A stretch of 64,000 nt of DNA from a virus. The stretch is from the IMG/VR virus record IMGVR_UViG_3300025154_000068, positions 1-64,000 of that record. The stretch is one strand, 5' to 3'. This document shows, in pieces, positions 24,480 through 32,804 of the stretch. Every line of letters starts with the position of its first letter. The stretch's first letter is position 1. The notes beneath the pieces are model-generated. The model was not told the origin of the DNA and did not search any database. It saw nothing but the letters and a program-made list of their open reading frames with translations. The position numbers and the translations under genes are program-made.

Positions 24480-24580
24480 ACGGGCTCCACATGCTCACAC
24501 GTCGGACATCGACGCTTCGCCAGTACGCTCGAAATCCAAGTGCGGCCGCAGCGCGAGCAGACCCACCCAGGCCCAGCGGC
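24476..24580 (-). CDS. Zinc-ribbon reading continuing in frame after a UGA stop
   Basis: The 34 codons after the UGA at 24581-24583 encode WVCSRCGRTW, then RRCPTCEHVEPV, a clear two-knuckle zinc ribbon, and end in an ATGA overlap with the next gene. There is no ATG, GTG or TTG between the UGA and the first Cys. So the ribbon is reached only by reading through the stop, by an unusual start codon, or because the stop is a recent mutation or sequencing error. Confidence 0.5.
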   Translation of the reverse strand, partial: AAGPGWVCSRCGRTWISSVLAKRRCPTCEHVEPV

Positions 24581-24937
24581 TCAAGTCTGCCTCCTCGGCA
24601 TCACCGACACGTCGAGGAACAGGTTCCCGTGCGTGCCGAGATGAATCGTCCAAGCAAGGCGCCCATGCGGCATCTTCGTTGGCGCGTCCCCATGCACCGT
24701 TTCCCACTCGCCGTCTTTGCTCCGGCTCCCATCGGTGAGGTAGCCACCAGTCACGCTTAGCAGGCGCATGATCAGCGCCTCAGCCGACGTGGCCTCCTCG
24801 GTCCAGGGGACGGCGATGATGTCGAGGTCACGCGCCATGCTCCCGTGAGGGGCAATCGCGTAGCCGCAGTCGCGCCCGGCCTGAACGAGGTCCGGGAGGA
24901 GGCTGGCGTAGGTTGCTGCGGGAGAGACGTCTTTCAT
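24581..24937 (-). CDS. Phage protein with nucleotidyltransferase-like GS...DxD motif
   Basis: 118 aa starting MKDVSPAATYASLLPDLVQA; its ATG overlaps the previous stop. HGSMARDLDIIAVPWTEEA contains a Gly-Ser then Asp-x-Asp spaced as in minimal nucleotidyltransferases. The end HGRLAWTIHLGTHGNLFLDVS completes a pattern common among tailed phages. A longer reading upstream has poor protein character. Its stop UGA separates it from an in-frame zinc ribbon. Confidence 0.6.
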   Translation of the reverse strand: MKDVSPAATYASLLPDLVQAGRDCGYAIAPHGSMARDLDIIAVPWTEEATSAEALIMRLLSVTGGYLTDGSRSKDGEWETVHGDAPTKMPHGRLAWTIHLGTHGNLFLDVSVMPRRQT

Positions 24938-25224
24938 CGAATCTGGCCTCCCTGCACGAATCCGTGCCAGCACCCGGCGACGTTGATCGACGGCGCGAGC
25001 GTGAGGTCGTCGATCCCTGTCCCGGAGACGGCCCACCGGGGAAGCGGCACTTCTTCTTCCGGAGCTCCGCGGCCCTTGAACCACACGATGACCTGGTGGT
25101 TGCCGCATTGCGGGCATTCGAAGCGGATGCCCTGGGCCTCGGCGAGCGCGTCGACGTACCTGTAGCGCTTCCCCGGTTCCTCGATGCGAAGCAGTTGGGG
25201 TTCGAGATCGCGGACCTTCACCAT
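24934..25224 (-). CDS. DUF6527-like phage protein
   Basis: 96 aa starting MVKVRDLEPQ after GGAAGG; a GTG at 25230 is possible. The blocks IRFECPQCGNHQVIVWFKG, RWAVSGTGIDDLTLAPSI and AGCWHGFVQGGQI give two zinc-type cysteines and the closing CxWHGF..G. motif of DUF6527, a family of phage proteins of unknown role. Confidence 0.7.
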   Translation of the reverse strand: MVKVRDLEPQLLRIEEPGKRYRYVDALAEAQGIRFECPQCGNHQVIVWFKGRGAPEEEVPLPRWAVSGTGIDDLTLAPSINVAGCWHGFVQGGQIR

Positions 25225-25260
25225 AGGCACTATCCTTCCAGTGTGTTACATGCGCCGATC

Positions 25261-25602
25261 ATGCGGTTCGCTCACTTCATACTGGTCGCCATAGGAGTGT
25301 CGCTCATCGCCTGCTCCAGCGACGACGATCCGGCAGAGAAGCCAGGTCCCTGGGAATGTGTTATCTGGACTGGTGGCATTAGTCCGGGGGGCTGCAGTTG
25401 TGCGGAATCGGTCAATGATATCCGCACCGATTTTGCAGACATCGTGAAGGACACAACCTCGTGCACCGGGGAGTGTTGCGTCCTCTATCCCGGGCATCCA
25501 GACGATCCATCGGACCATGACTACTGCGAGTGCCAGCCCGAACCGTGTCCAGAAAACCTCACGGGGGAAACAGTCGCTGACTGCAACACTAACCCGTTTT
25601 GA
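25261..25602 (+). CDS. Cys-rich lipoprotein on the plus strand (moron)
   Basis: 113 aa. MRFAHFILVAIGVSLIACSS is a signal peptide with lipobox (LIAC). The mature part is acidic and has 14 cysteines by my count (GGCSCAES, CTGECCVLYP, DYCECQPEPC), so it is probably disulfide-bonded outside the cytoplasm. It stands opposite to the late genes on both sides. Likely a surface or superinfection-related lysogenic gene; this is inference. Confidence 0.65.
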   Translation: MRFAHFILVAIGVSLIACSSDDDPAEKPGPWECVIWTGGISPGGCSCAESVNDIRTDFADIVKDTTSCTGECCVLYPGHPDDPSDHDYCECQPEPCPENLTGETVADCNTNPF

Positions 25603-25603
25603 C

Positions 25604-25921
25604 CTACCGCTCGCACCGCACGTTGCATCCCCTCACGCCGTCGACCGTCCCGTCGCTCGCTAGGACGCACTGAGGCCCCGACTCCGGACCGATCCACACG
25701 TAGCCCAGCCGGGACAGCCGCTCGCAGTCGGCCGTGCACTGCTCGACGTCGTTGCCCTCCCGACACTCGAGCTCGTGCATCATCCCGCACGCAGCGGGGC
25801 ACGCATCGAGGCCTGGGGAAGGGTGGACGACATGCGAGGAGCACCCCACGATCGACAGGAGCCAGAGCATGGCGCCCGCGACCGCTGCGAGTCCGAGGTA
25901 GTCGAGCCAGGTGTTTTTCAT
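25604..25921 (-). CDS. Cys-rich lipoprotein of lysis region
   Basis: 105 aa starting MKNTWLDYLGLAAVAGAML. The hydrophobic segment ends in SIVGC, a lipobox. The rest has paired cysteines (CPAACGMMHELEC, QCTADCERL). ATGA overlap with the gene before shows it belongs to the late operon, unlike the opposite-strand lipoprotein next to it. Confidence 0.65.
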   Translation of the reverse strand: MKNTWLDYLGLAAVAGAMLWLLSIVGCSSHVVHPSPGLDACPAACGMMHELECREGNDVEQCTADCERLSRLGYVWIGPESGPQCVLASDGTVDGVRGCNVRCER

Positions 25922-26733
25922 CGAAGCGCCCCCATGAGTTTGAGGTTGTGCACCAGCGCTTCCACGTCGACGTCCACGATCCACGTCTCGGAGTCGTGGT
26001 CCTCGCGCACGTTGCGCCAGGACTCGCGCCGGTCGTAGGTGTCATTCCAGCTCGACACCTTGCCCAATGATTCCGCGTCGTACGTCGCGCACAACTCCGC
26101 GTGCCTGCCCTTGGCGCCGTCTTCGTCGAGCGTCCACGGCGGGTCCCCGGGCATCCAGTCGAGGTAGGGTTGATCGACACGGATGCCACGGATGACTGGA
26201 CGCGCAGCCCTGCCCGGCGCGGACAGCGTTGCTTTGATGATGGCCTCGAGCTCGCCGCCGTACGCAAGCACCCGACGGGGGCGTAGCCAGTCGTTGCGCA
26301 AGCCCTTCGTGAGTACGTCCCACGGGGGCTCCACACAGACCTTGCTAACCCGAAACGGCCAGTCCGCGTCGATGGCAAACCCAGCCTCGCGAAGCATCGC
26401 GGCCATGTCCGGCATGCGGCACCCGAGGTCCACGATCTTGCTCTTGTCGCCGTCGTGCGTCTTGGCGAGCGTGAGATAGTACATCCCGAGCACCGACGCC
26501 CACACACGCGGCAGACCGAGGATGCCGAGCAGCGTCCAGATCGCGCCGGCATACGCCCACGCGACGCAGGTCTCCGTGATGCTCTGGTCGCCTCCGCGCC
26601 GAACGAAGTTGGTCAGCTCGGTGCACTCGGTGGGCACAGAACCAGCGCGGTAGGTCGCGACGCCGTAGGGGGCCACGCCGCGGGGCGTGGGGACGAGACC
26701 GTTGCACTTCAGCACGCGGGGTTGGCGGGGCAT
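25918..26733 (-). CDS. Possible papain-like cysteine peptidase
   Basis: 271 aa starting MPRQPRVLKCNGLV. QSITETCVAWAYAGAIWTLL resembles the Gln/Cys helix of C1A (papain-like) peptidases, and later His and Asn/Trp residues are available, though I could not place the full triad with certainty. It lies among lysis genes, so it could be a wall or envelope hydrolase. Start chosen at TGATG overlap with the previous lipoprotein gene. Confidence 0.45.
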   Translation of the reverse strand: MPRQPRVLKCNGLVPTPRGVAPYGVATYRAGSVPTECTELTNFVRRGGDQSITETCVAWAYAGAIWTLLGILGLPRVWASVLGMYYLTLAKTHDGDKSKIVDLGCRMPDMAAMLREAGFAIDADWPFRVSKVCVEPPWDVLTKGLRNDWLRPRRVLAYGGELEAIIKATLSAPGRAARPVIRGIRVDQPYLDWMPGDPPWTLDEDGAKGRHAELCATYDAESLGKVSSWNDTYDRRESWRNVREDHDSETWIVDVDVEALVHNLKLMGALR

Positions 26734-27149
26734 CACTTGCTCATCCCCACCGTGTACGCCTTCGGATCCGGGACGTATCCGCCGGCGCCCCCGGTGTTGC
26801 CGACGAACGGCCGCAGCACATCCCACGCCGTCGCGAAGGCACGGAACACCGCTGCGAGGTCAGGCGTGTTGCACTGCTCCCTGGCGCCGTCGAGCAGCTC
26901 TTGGGCAATCCGCAGGCCCATCGACGCATCACGCAGCGCCTCCAAAGCCCGCGTCTTGGCCGTGCCATCCGGCATGGTCGAGACCATCGCGGACGCCTGG
27001 GCGATTGCCGTGTTCGCCTCGGGGAGCATCGCCTCACCGCGTTCGATGAGTGGCTTTGCGATGTCACACGCGTCCGTGAAGAGCGAGCACGAGGGAAGTG
27101 TCACCATCAACGCCAACACCATGAGAATCAGACTTCGAAACCTCGACAT
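26733..27149 (-). CDS. Lysis-region lipoprotein, possible outer spanin
   Basis: 138 aa. MSRFRSLILMVLALMVTLPSC is a lipoprotein signal (LPSC). The mature part is helical and Ala-rich (RGEAMLPEANTAIAQASAM). Its place between a tail-anchored coiled-coil protein and the hydrolases suggests the outer-membrane spanin role, but it is longer than Rz1-type proteins. Confidence 0.55.
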   Translation of the reverse strand: MSRFRSLILMVLALMVTLPSCSLFTDACDIAKPLIERGEAMLPEANTAIAQASAMVSTMPDGTAKTRALEALRDASMGLRIAQELLDGAREQCNTPDLAAVFRAFATAWDVLRPFVGNTGGAGGYVPDPKAYTVGMSK

Positions 27150-27151
27150 GA

Positions 27152-27745
27152 TCAGCCTCCAAACAGTTGAGCGATCCCAGCACCACTACCGAGCGCCGTG
27201 ATGATCGCGACGATGACGGCGGCAATGATTGCCCCGATTTTTTCCCACTTCGTCCACTCGCGTTTCGCAGCCTTGTCCACGCGCTCGGAGTTGCGCCGAC
27301 GCTCGGCCTCCGTCGCGGTGATGGTCGCTCGAGCAGCTGCGAGCAGGGCCTGCAGCTCCGCTACCTTGTCGTCCCGGTCTATTGCGCGCGCCCTCCACAC
27401 GGTGGCCGCGGCCTCGGGCTCGCGACCGCTCAACGTCGGCTCGTCGGGATCCCAATCGGGCATCGACACGAGCGGGAGTCGCGGAGCGATCCTCATGTCA
27501 CGCCTGAGCCCGCGGATCTCGCCCACGACTCCCGCGACCGCGGCCACCTGGTCGAGCATGTCACCTTCCAGGCCGTGGACCGCTTCCTTCAGGCCTCCGA
27601 TTTCGGAGTTCTGCGCCCGGAACGCTTCTCGCAATTCCTCCCACCAGAGACGCTCGCGGCGCTGTTCAGCTTCGAGAGCTTCGAGTCGGTCGTTCTCGAC
27701 GCAACCCCTTCCACCGTTCTCTGGGATCCCACACTCGGATCGCAT
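27152..27745 (-). CDS. Tail-anchored coiled-coil membrane protein, possible inner spanin
   Basis: 197 aa starting MRSECGIPENGG at a TAATG junction with the sigma gene. Residues about 20-75 and 115-165 are Glu/Arg-rich coiled coil. The C-terminus is a single membrane segment (IGAIIAAVIVAIITALGSGA). The topology is reversed relative to classic Rz (N-terminal anchor), so the spanin idea is uncertain; it may be a pinholin-like or anchor protein. Confidence 0.5.
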   Translation of the reverse strand: MRSECGIPENGGRGCVENDRLEALEAEQRRERLWWEELREAFRAQNSEIGGLKEAVHGLEGDMLDQVAAVAGVVGEIRGLRRDMRIAPRLPLVSMPDWDPDEPTLSGREPEAAATVWRARAIDRDDKVAELQALLAAARATITATEAERRRNSERVDKAAKREWTKWEKIGAIIAAVIVAIITALGSGAGIAQLFGG

Positions 27746-28476
27746 TATGCAGCCTCGCTCAGCTCTGCGCGCAGACGCTTGAGCGCCCGGTCGCGGATGC
27801 GGCTCATACGCATGCGTGCAGCGCGCGGTCCGCACGACGTGCGCGAGCCGACGTCAGTTAGGGTCTCGTCGCCAATCACGGTCCGCACGACGACTTCACG
27901 CTCATCGGGTGGCAGACGATCCACTGCGGATCGCACCAGATGGGCCAGTTCCGCGCGCGCCATCTCGCGCTCCGGATCCGCAGTGCAAGGGATCGGAATG
28001 TCGTCGCTGTCGACCGAGGTCATCTTTGCCGCCTGCACCGCTGCGGTGGCGTGGTCGTGCCGGGGTCGGTGGCCAGTCCTTGCGGCAATGGCGTCCGAGA
28101 TCGAGCGGTTTGGATCCGGCGTCTGTTGGGCCTCGTCCCACATCCCAGGCAGCGCCCACCATAACCGTGCAGCGAGCGACGTGCGGCCCACCGTTCCGAT
28201 TGTGCGCGATGCCCGTACGGCGTCGAGCTGCCGCAGTCGAATCCAGTACATCGCAGTCGTGGTGTAGGAGGTGTCCCTTTCGGGATCGTGGACCCGGACG
28301 GCCTCGAGCAGACCGAGGACACCCTCGGCGACGAGATCCTCGTGCTCGACTTGGTATCCGGCGAGTCGCGCAGCGCTGCGATGCACCAGGCCGAGGTTGC
28401 CCTCGACGAGCTCGGCCGCGGCACGGCGGTCGCCAGCCTTTGCTCGAGCAACGTGGTCGGCCCAGCGGTCGGTCAT
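27745..28476 (-). CDS. Sigma-70 family RNA polymerase sigma factor (lysis region)
   Basis: 243 aa starting MTDRWADHVARAKAGDRRAA. Region 2 is clear: EGNLGLVHRSAARLAGY, EHEDLVAEGVLGLLEAV, then YTTTAMYWIRLRQLDAVRAS (core-binding and -10 recognition helices). Region 4 follows LPPDEREVVVRTVIGDETLT and ends in a basic recognition helix. Region 3 is present but short. It is coupled by 4-bp overlap to the membrane protein upstream. It likely directs host RNA polymerase to phage promoters late in infection. Confidence 0.8.
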   Translation of the reverse strand: MTDRWADHVARAKAGDRRAAAELVEGNLGLVHRSAARLAGYQVEHEDLVAEGVLGLLEAVRVHDPERDTSYTTTAMYWIRLRQLDAVRASRTIGTVGRTSLAARLWWALPGMWDEAQQTPDPNRSISDAIAARTGHRPRHDHATAAVQAAKMTSVDSDDIPIPCTADPEREMARAELAHLVRSAVDRLPPDEREVVVRTVIGDETLTDVGSRTSCGPRAARMRMSRIRDRALKRLRAELSEAA

Positions 28477-28808
28477 GGCTTCGTCGGCTCTTTCTTGGTC
28501 GGGGACTCCTTCGCGATCCACTCGTCGATCGCCTTCGCGGTGGGGAGCGCTGCCGGCGTGGTGTCGCGCATCTTGCGCACCGATTCGACGAGCTTGATCG
28601 CGAGTTCCAGGCGCTCGTCCACGGTAGTGTTGTCGGCACCGACGAATGCCACGTAGGCCCTGAGCGAGAAGATGATCAGCCCCGTCGCGAGCGGCACGCA
28701 CGCCGGAATCCACAGCGGCACAGTGATTCCTACGCCTGCCAGGAACACGACGAGCGCCGCTGTCAGGACGCCGACGGCGGTGATGGTGGTCAGGTCGGTG
28801 GTCTTCAT
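28473..28808 (-). CDS. Small membrane protein, candidate holin
   Basis: 111 aa. Two hydrophobic segments (LTTITAVGVLTAALVVFLAG and VPLWIPACVPLATGLIIFSL) are followed by a charged cytoplasmic tail rich in Lys/Glu and ending KKEPTKP. Size and location in the lysis region suit a class II-type holin. No sequence family recognised. Confidence 0.5.
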   Translation of the reverse strand: MKTTDLTTITAVGVLTAALVVFLAGVGITVPLWIPACVPLATGLIIFSLRAYVAFVGADNTTVDERLELAIKLVESVRKMRDTTPAALPTAKAIDEWIAKESPTKKEPTKP

Positions 28809-28811
28809 ATT

Positions 28812-30671
28812 TCACATCTCCGGCTCGTGACCGAGCCCCATGTAGGTTTGCGTTCCGTTGGCGTTCGTCACCGTCACGACGACGGGCAGTGAGCTGGACC
28901 GGATCCGGAGCGGATAGGCCCCCGCTTCCGGCAGCGTCTCCCCGCATCCCACGGGGCCCTCGAGGGCGAGTTCGGGGAGGATCGAATCGACCCACAAGTC
29001 GACGACTGGGCTCGCACCAACGCCGGCTTCCCCGCCGTCGACGTCCACGCGCAGGCGAGTTGCGGTCTTGAGTCGTCCGAGCCCATCCACCCAGGACTCG
29101 GGAAGCGTGGCGCCGGCAAAGCGGGCTTCGTACGGTCGGTACGTCGGGCAGACCTCGGCGCCAGCATCAGCGGCCGACACGCTGGTCGTGGCGGTCTGTG
29201 CGAGGGTCTCGCCGCGGCCTGAGTAGAGCGTCGCGGTTGAGCCCACGTCTGCGTTCGTGCACGCAACTACCGTGTACTGCGCGCCCGTGGTCCCCAGATC
29301 CTCGTCGCGCCGCGGGCCGTTGTTCGCGAGCACGCGTTTGGCGATGTCTGCGGCCACCTCGAGGCGAGAGCCACCTATCGGATCGATGATCTCAACGCTC
29401 GGCCCGGTGACACCCCAGCAGCTCACGGCCTGGATCGTCTTGGTGCTGACGTTGCGGACCGCGTCGTACACCGAGACGCGCAGGTCGAACGGTGCAGTCC
29501 CCGGGCAGTCGAGCTCGACGCATGCGCCGTTGGGCGACTGCGTGCTGTCGGTGCACGTCATCTCCGGCGCGCCAGGGCACGGACATGTCAGAGCGCCGTT
29601 GCACAGCGAGGTGGCGTCCGGTACCGACGCGTCCCTGGACGTCCAGTACGCCGACGATCCTCCAGCGGTCATCGCGGCGCACGCTGGAGTGGACGTTCCG
29701 AATGCAACGCACAGATTCGACTGAGCGTCTCCGAGGTCCGCGGAGAGCCCAAGGGCATCGGAGGACGTCGACGACACGCACACGCGGAGCTTGCCGGCGG
29801 CCACGTGCACCGTATCTCCAGCCTGGGGCGTCAGCGTCGTGAGCTGGGGAGGCTTCGTGTCCGTCGCAACGAGGGCGCGCGTCGAGAATCCCACGGAGCC
29901 GTCAGTGCCAACGCACTTCAGGTAGACCGTGTGGTCCCCGTCGTCGGCGCCGATCGGAACGCCGGCGATCTGCATGCGAGTCCCGCCGGTGGGCCGGTAG
30001 GCTTCGCCTGTCTTCGTGCCATCGACGTAGACTTCGACCTTCGACCCCACTCCGACGCCAGTCAAAAGATCAATTTTGTACTGGTAGGGCGACCCCGCCG
30101 AGCTCGTCCTGTCTCCACCCTGTGAGGTCCACACGGACTCCGGGCTTGCCTCTGCTTCGGCGCCGGCGTCGTAGCCTCGAGGCTGCCCGTTGAGCCCGGG
30201 CGTGTCCGGCGACCAGGTCGGGCCAAGCATCCGGCACGTCGCATGGTCCGCGCAGGCCACGGTGACGACAGACACCGCGCGAGCTCCCGCCACCTTCGCG
30301 ACGAGCACGTGCTTGCCGCGGGTACCGAGCATCACCGACGTGAAGGTGACCGAGCCACCGGAGGCGGAGGCCTCCGCCACGCGCAGACCGTCGGCGGTGA
30401 GGATCGCATCGGTGCCGTCTGCAGCGTTGGTGCGCACGACGACATCGGTGGTGAATCCATTGGAGCACCCGTCGGAATCCGTCGTCTGCGTGCTGTTGTC
30501 CGCGGGGCTGGTGATGGACGCCCCGACCGGCCCGCTGTCCACGCTGGTCACGTAGTACAGGCCAGTGCCAGCGCCCGCCAGGAACAACGTCGCAGCGGCC
30601 AACTTGCCGATGTGCTTACCCAGGCGTTGGAACGGAGTCCGCAGGATACCGTTGAGTCGTGAGCCAAACAT
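28812..30671 (-). CDS. Large Cys-rich Ig-like repeat protein, putative adhesin or tail fibre
   Basis: 619 aa. ATG chosen at the TGATG junction; a GTG one codon earlier is possible. One membrane or signal-anchor segment (LAAATLFLAGAGTGLYYVTS) near residue 30 is followed by about 570 residues of beta-rich, Ser/Thr/Gly-rich sequence with repeated segments like VTNANGTQTY and DTKPPQLTTLTPQAGD, typical of bacterial Ig-like domains, and many cysteines. A phage fibre rarely has an anchor, so it may instead be displayed on the host. Confidence 0.5.
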   Translation of the reverse strand: MFGSRLNGILRTPFQRLGKHIGKLAAATLFLAGAGTGLYYVTSVDSGPVGASITSPADNSTQTTDSDGCSNGFTTDVVVRTNAADGTDAILTADGLRVAEASASGGSVTFTSVMLGTRGKHVLVAKVAGARAVSVVTVACADHATCRMLGPTWSPDTPGLNGQPRGYDAGAEAEASPESVWTSQGGDRTSSAGSPYQYKIDLLTGVGVGSKVEVYVDGTKTGEAYRPTGGTRMQIAGVPIGADDGDHTVYLKCVGTDGSVGFSTRALVATDTKPPQLTTLTPQAGDTVHVAAGKLRVCVSSTSSDALGLSADLGDAQSNLCVAFGTSTPACAAMTAGGSSAYWTSRDASVPDATSLCNGALTCPCPGAPEMTCTDSTQSPNGACVELDCPGTAPFDLRVSVYDAVRNVSTKTIQAVSCWGVTGPSVEIIDPIGGSRLEVAADIAKRVLANNGPRRDEDLGTTGAQYTVVACTNADVGSTATLYSGRGETLAQTATTSVSAADAGAEVCPTYRPYEARFAGATLPESWVDGLGRLKTATRLRVDVDGGEAGVGASPVVDLWVDSILPELALEGPVGCGETLPEAGAYPLRIRSSSLPVVVTVTNANGTQTYMGLGHEPEM

Positions 30672-30931
30672 CACCAGTACACCGTGATCATTTCGGCGGT
30701 GGAGTCGGCCTTGATAACGAATGCCTTGATCGCGTCGACATCTCCGCTCTGGTAGGTAATCGTGTCCTGAACCTCTCCGGCGTAGACGACGTGCAACGTG
30801 CCGCCGGTGCCAATTCGAACCAGGCGCGGGACCTTGTTTCCGCCTTCTTCGTAGAGGTTGATGTCCTCGGTGAGCGCGCCCGCCGAGGCGAATGTCTTCG
30901 AGAATTCCGCAGCGTCAAGCTGAGTGATCAT
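30671..30931 (-). CDS. Small structural protein
   Basis: 86 aa (MITQLDAAEFSKTFASAGAL). Beta-rich, ends MITVYW. It is downstream of tail-fibre-region genes and ATG-coupled to the large Ig-like protein. Perhaps a fibre tip or fibre chaperone. No family recognised. Confidence 0.5.
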   Translation of the reverse strand: MITQLDAAEFSKTFASAGALTEDINLYEEGGNKVPRLVRIGTGGTLHVVYAGEVQDTITYQSGDVDAIKAFVIKADSTAEMITVYW

Positions 30932-30943
30932 GGTGTCCTCCGA

Positions 30944-31507
30944 TCAGGCGTCGTCGGCCTTACGTCGCTCGACGATGGGCAGAATGGTTGCGCCGGACGC
31001 GATGTTCGCCTGAACCGTTGTGTGCGAGTTCTTCGTCTGAAGCGTGATGGTGACCGTTCCGGTGGCGTTGATCTGCCGTTGCCCAATCAGCGTGAAGTTG
31101 GCGAAGCTCGCGCCGGCGGCTGGTGCATCGATCGCCGCTTCTCGAGACGTGGTCGTCGCCCCGTCCGTGATCTTGATTCGGAAGTAGGCGTATTGGTCGG
31201 CGGCATCACCTGCAACAATCGCCTCGAAGCTGGCCCAGACCGTGAGGATGTCCCCGGCGGTGATGGTGAGCGTGGTCTCGATCGCGGTGTCCTGCCAGGA
31301 GTCGGAGCCGGCTCCGTTGTACGTGGTTGCGTCGGTGTCGTTGACCAGGTCCTTGATCCGCGTCGCACGCTCTTGCAGCCACTTGGCCGCGTTGGCCTGC
31401 GCCTGCGCGACAGCTTCGTCATCGGCTGCGTCGTAGGTCTCGAGGTTCTTGACGGACTTGAACGTCGGCCAAGTTGTACCGACAGGAGTGATGTCTTTGG
31501 TCGCCAT
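30944..31507 (-). CDS. Tail-fibre-region structural protein
   Basis: 187 aa. A helical stretch (DEAVAQAQANAAKWLQERA) is followed by a beta-sandwich-like part (LTITAGDILTVWASFEAIVA, GTVTITLQTKNSHTTVQANI). Gly/Thr/Ala-rich, typical of virion fibre or decoration proteins. Family unknown. Confidence 0.5.
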   Translation of the reverse strand: MATKDITPVGTTWPTFKSVKNLETYDAADDEAVAQAQANAAKWLQERATRIKDLVNDTDATTYNGAGSDSWQDTAIETTLTITAGDILTVWASFEAIVAGDAADQYAYFRIKITDGATTTSREAAIDAPAAGASFANFTLIGQRQINATGTVTITLQTKNSHTTVQANIASGATILPIVERRKADDA

Positions 31508-31515
31508 TCAACGCC

Positions 31516-32025
31516 TCACGCCGCGACCACGTACTGGTCGGGAATCAGTTGGAGGGTGCCGCCAAGGTTCGCGCGGCCAAGGATGTAGTTGGTGCCTTCC
31601 GCTGTACCGCGCAGCGCTGTTGCGTCAGCCGTGTCGACACGGACGAGCTCGCCCGCGTCGCCGGATCCGAGCCCAGTGATGGTGTACGGGATCAAGCCAG
31701 CAATCGCGACTGGCACAACGCTCCCGTCTGCCGTGCCACACACGATGCCGAGAGGGAGCCCGGCCTGGGCCAGTGCGGCCGCGACGGCGCGGGTCACCAC
31801 TTCGTTGTTCGACGCCCCCATGCAGACCGCTTCGCCGAGCTGCGGAGTGTCGCCACTGAAGTAGTACGGCAGCCAGAGGTAGGTGCCGCTCAGTCGCGCC
31901 TTCAGATAGCCAGTTCTCCTCGTAAGGTCGCCGGCTGGGCCATCAATGACGTGCGGCCCGTAGGGGTCCGATGCGGGCTCATAGACGACTACGTCGACCC
32001 AGTCCTCGCCAGTGAGGATTCTCAT
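31516..32025 (-). CDS. Tail-fibre-region structural protein
   Basis: 169 aa starting MRILTGEDWVDVVVYEPASD. ATGA overlap with the preceding tail gene. Late-region position directly after the gp48-like gene corresponds to Mu's tail fibre gene S, but the protein is short. Hydrophobic beta strands, no family recognised. Confidence 0.5.
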   Translation of the reverse strand: MRILTGEDWVDVVVYEPASDPYGPHVIDGPAGDLTRRTGYLKARLSGTYLWLPYYFSGDTPQLGEAVCMGASNNEVVTRAVAAALAQAGLPLGIVCGTADGSVVPVAIAGLIPYTITGLGSGDAGELVRVDTADATALRGTAEGTNYILGRANLGGTLQLIPDQYVVAA

Positions 32026-32804
32026 GATTCGGTGTATCCTTCCTCGCCGACGGTCCCCCGCACGAGGCGGGCTCCTCGAGTTGGCCCAGCGACTCCCCGG
32101 CGCCACCACGGCCCGCGGACGTCGTAGATGCCTCCATCCGAGCAGATGAAGATGGCCTCGAAACAGGTCTCGCCAGCTCCGCGCCACTTGCGGATCGAGC
32201 GCTTCAGAGTCTGCCACTCACCAGCCGACAGCTTGGTACCCCTCGCCCCCCAGGCAGTCCCGTAGCGGCTGTCTCCGCGGATGAAGGTCGGGTCGTCTCG
32301 GACGTGGGCGACATCGCCGCCGGTGTGGGCGTAGTAGTCGATGATGACCCAGAACCGTGACCACTGCGATGGGTCGCCATCGTCGGGCGGGGTCGCAAAG
32401 ATTCGGACTGGAGCGAGCCAGACGTGGCCCTCGGATGTCTCGGGCCAGTTGGTCGGCCAGTCGTCGAGGTTCCAGCGCGGAGCCGCGAAGCCGCACGAGG
32501 CGACGCCAGCCAGGATCCCAGGGCCAGTGCCCGCCCAGGTCCACGTCACCCAGGCATCGCGGAGGCGCACGGCGTAGAGCACCGAGGACTCGCCTGGGGC
32601 ACGCTGGATCTGGCGCTCCCAGCCAATCAGCGCCAGCGCGTCCGACGGGGCGTACTCCGGATATCGCACCAGCACGCTCTGAGTCAGGCGCTTCTTCTGC
32701 CAGTCGTACTCGGCCGCAAACGCGGTGACCCACTTCGTCCCCCACGGGCCGCGGAGCCGGGGAGGGGAGAGCACCTCGGTTGCGTATTCGACGAAGGTCG
32801 ACAT
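32022..32804 (-). CDS. Tail protein in gpI/Mu gp48 position
   Basis: 260 aa starting MSTFVEYATEVLSPPRLRGP. ATG overlaps the stop of the J-like protein. The first 90 residues (TKWVTAFAAEYDWQKKRLTQ) fit the helical start of P2 gpI/Mu gp48-type proteins that join baseplate to fibres. The C-terminal half is Trp-rich. Assigned mainly by gene order. Confidence 0.6.
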   Translation of the reverse strand: MSTFVEYATEVLSPPRLRGPWGTKWVTAFAAEYDWQKKRLTQSVLVRYPEYAPSDALALIGWERQIQRAPGESSVLYAVRLRDAWVTWTWAGTGPGILAGVASCGFAAPRWNLDDWPTNWPETSEGHVWLAPVRIFATPPDDGDPSQWSRFWVIIDYYAHTGGDVAHVRDDPTFIRGDSRYGTAWGARGTKLSAGEWQTLKRSIRKWRGAGETCFEAIFICSDGGIYDVRGPWWRRGVAGPTRGARLVRGTVGEEGYTES

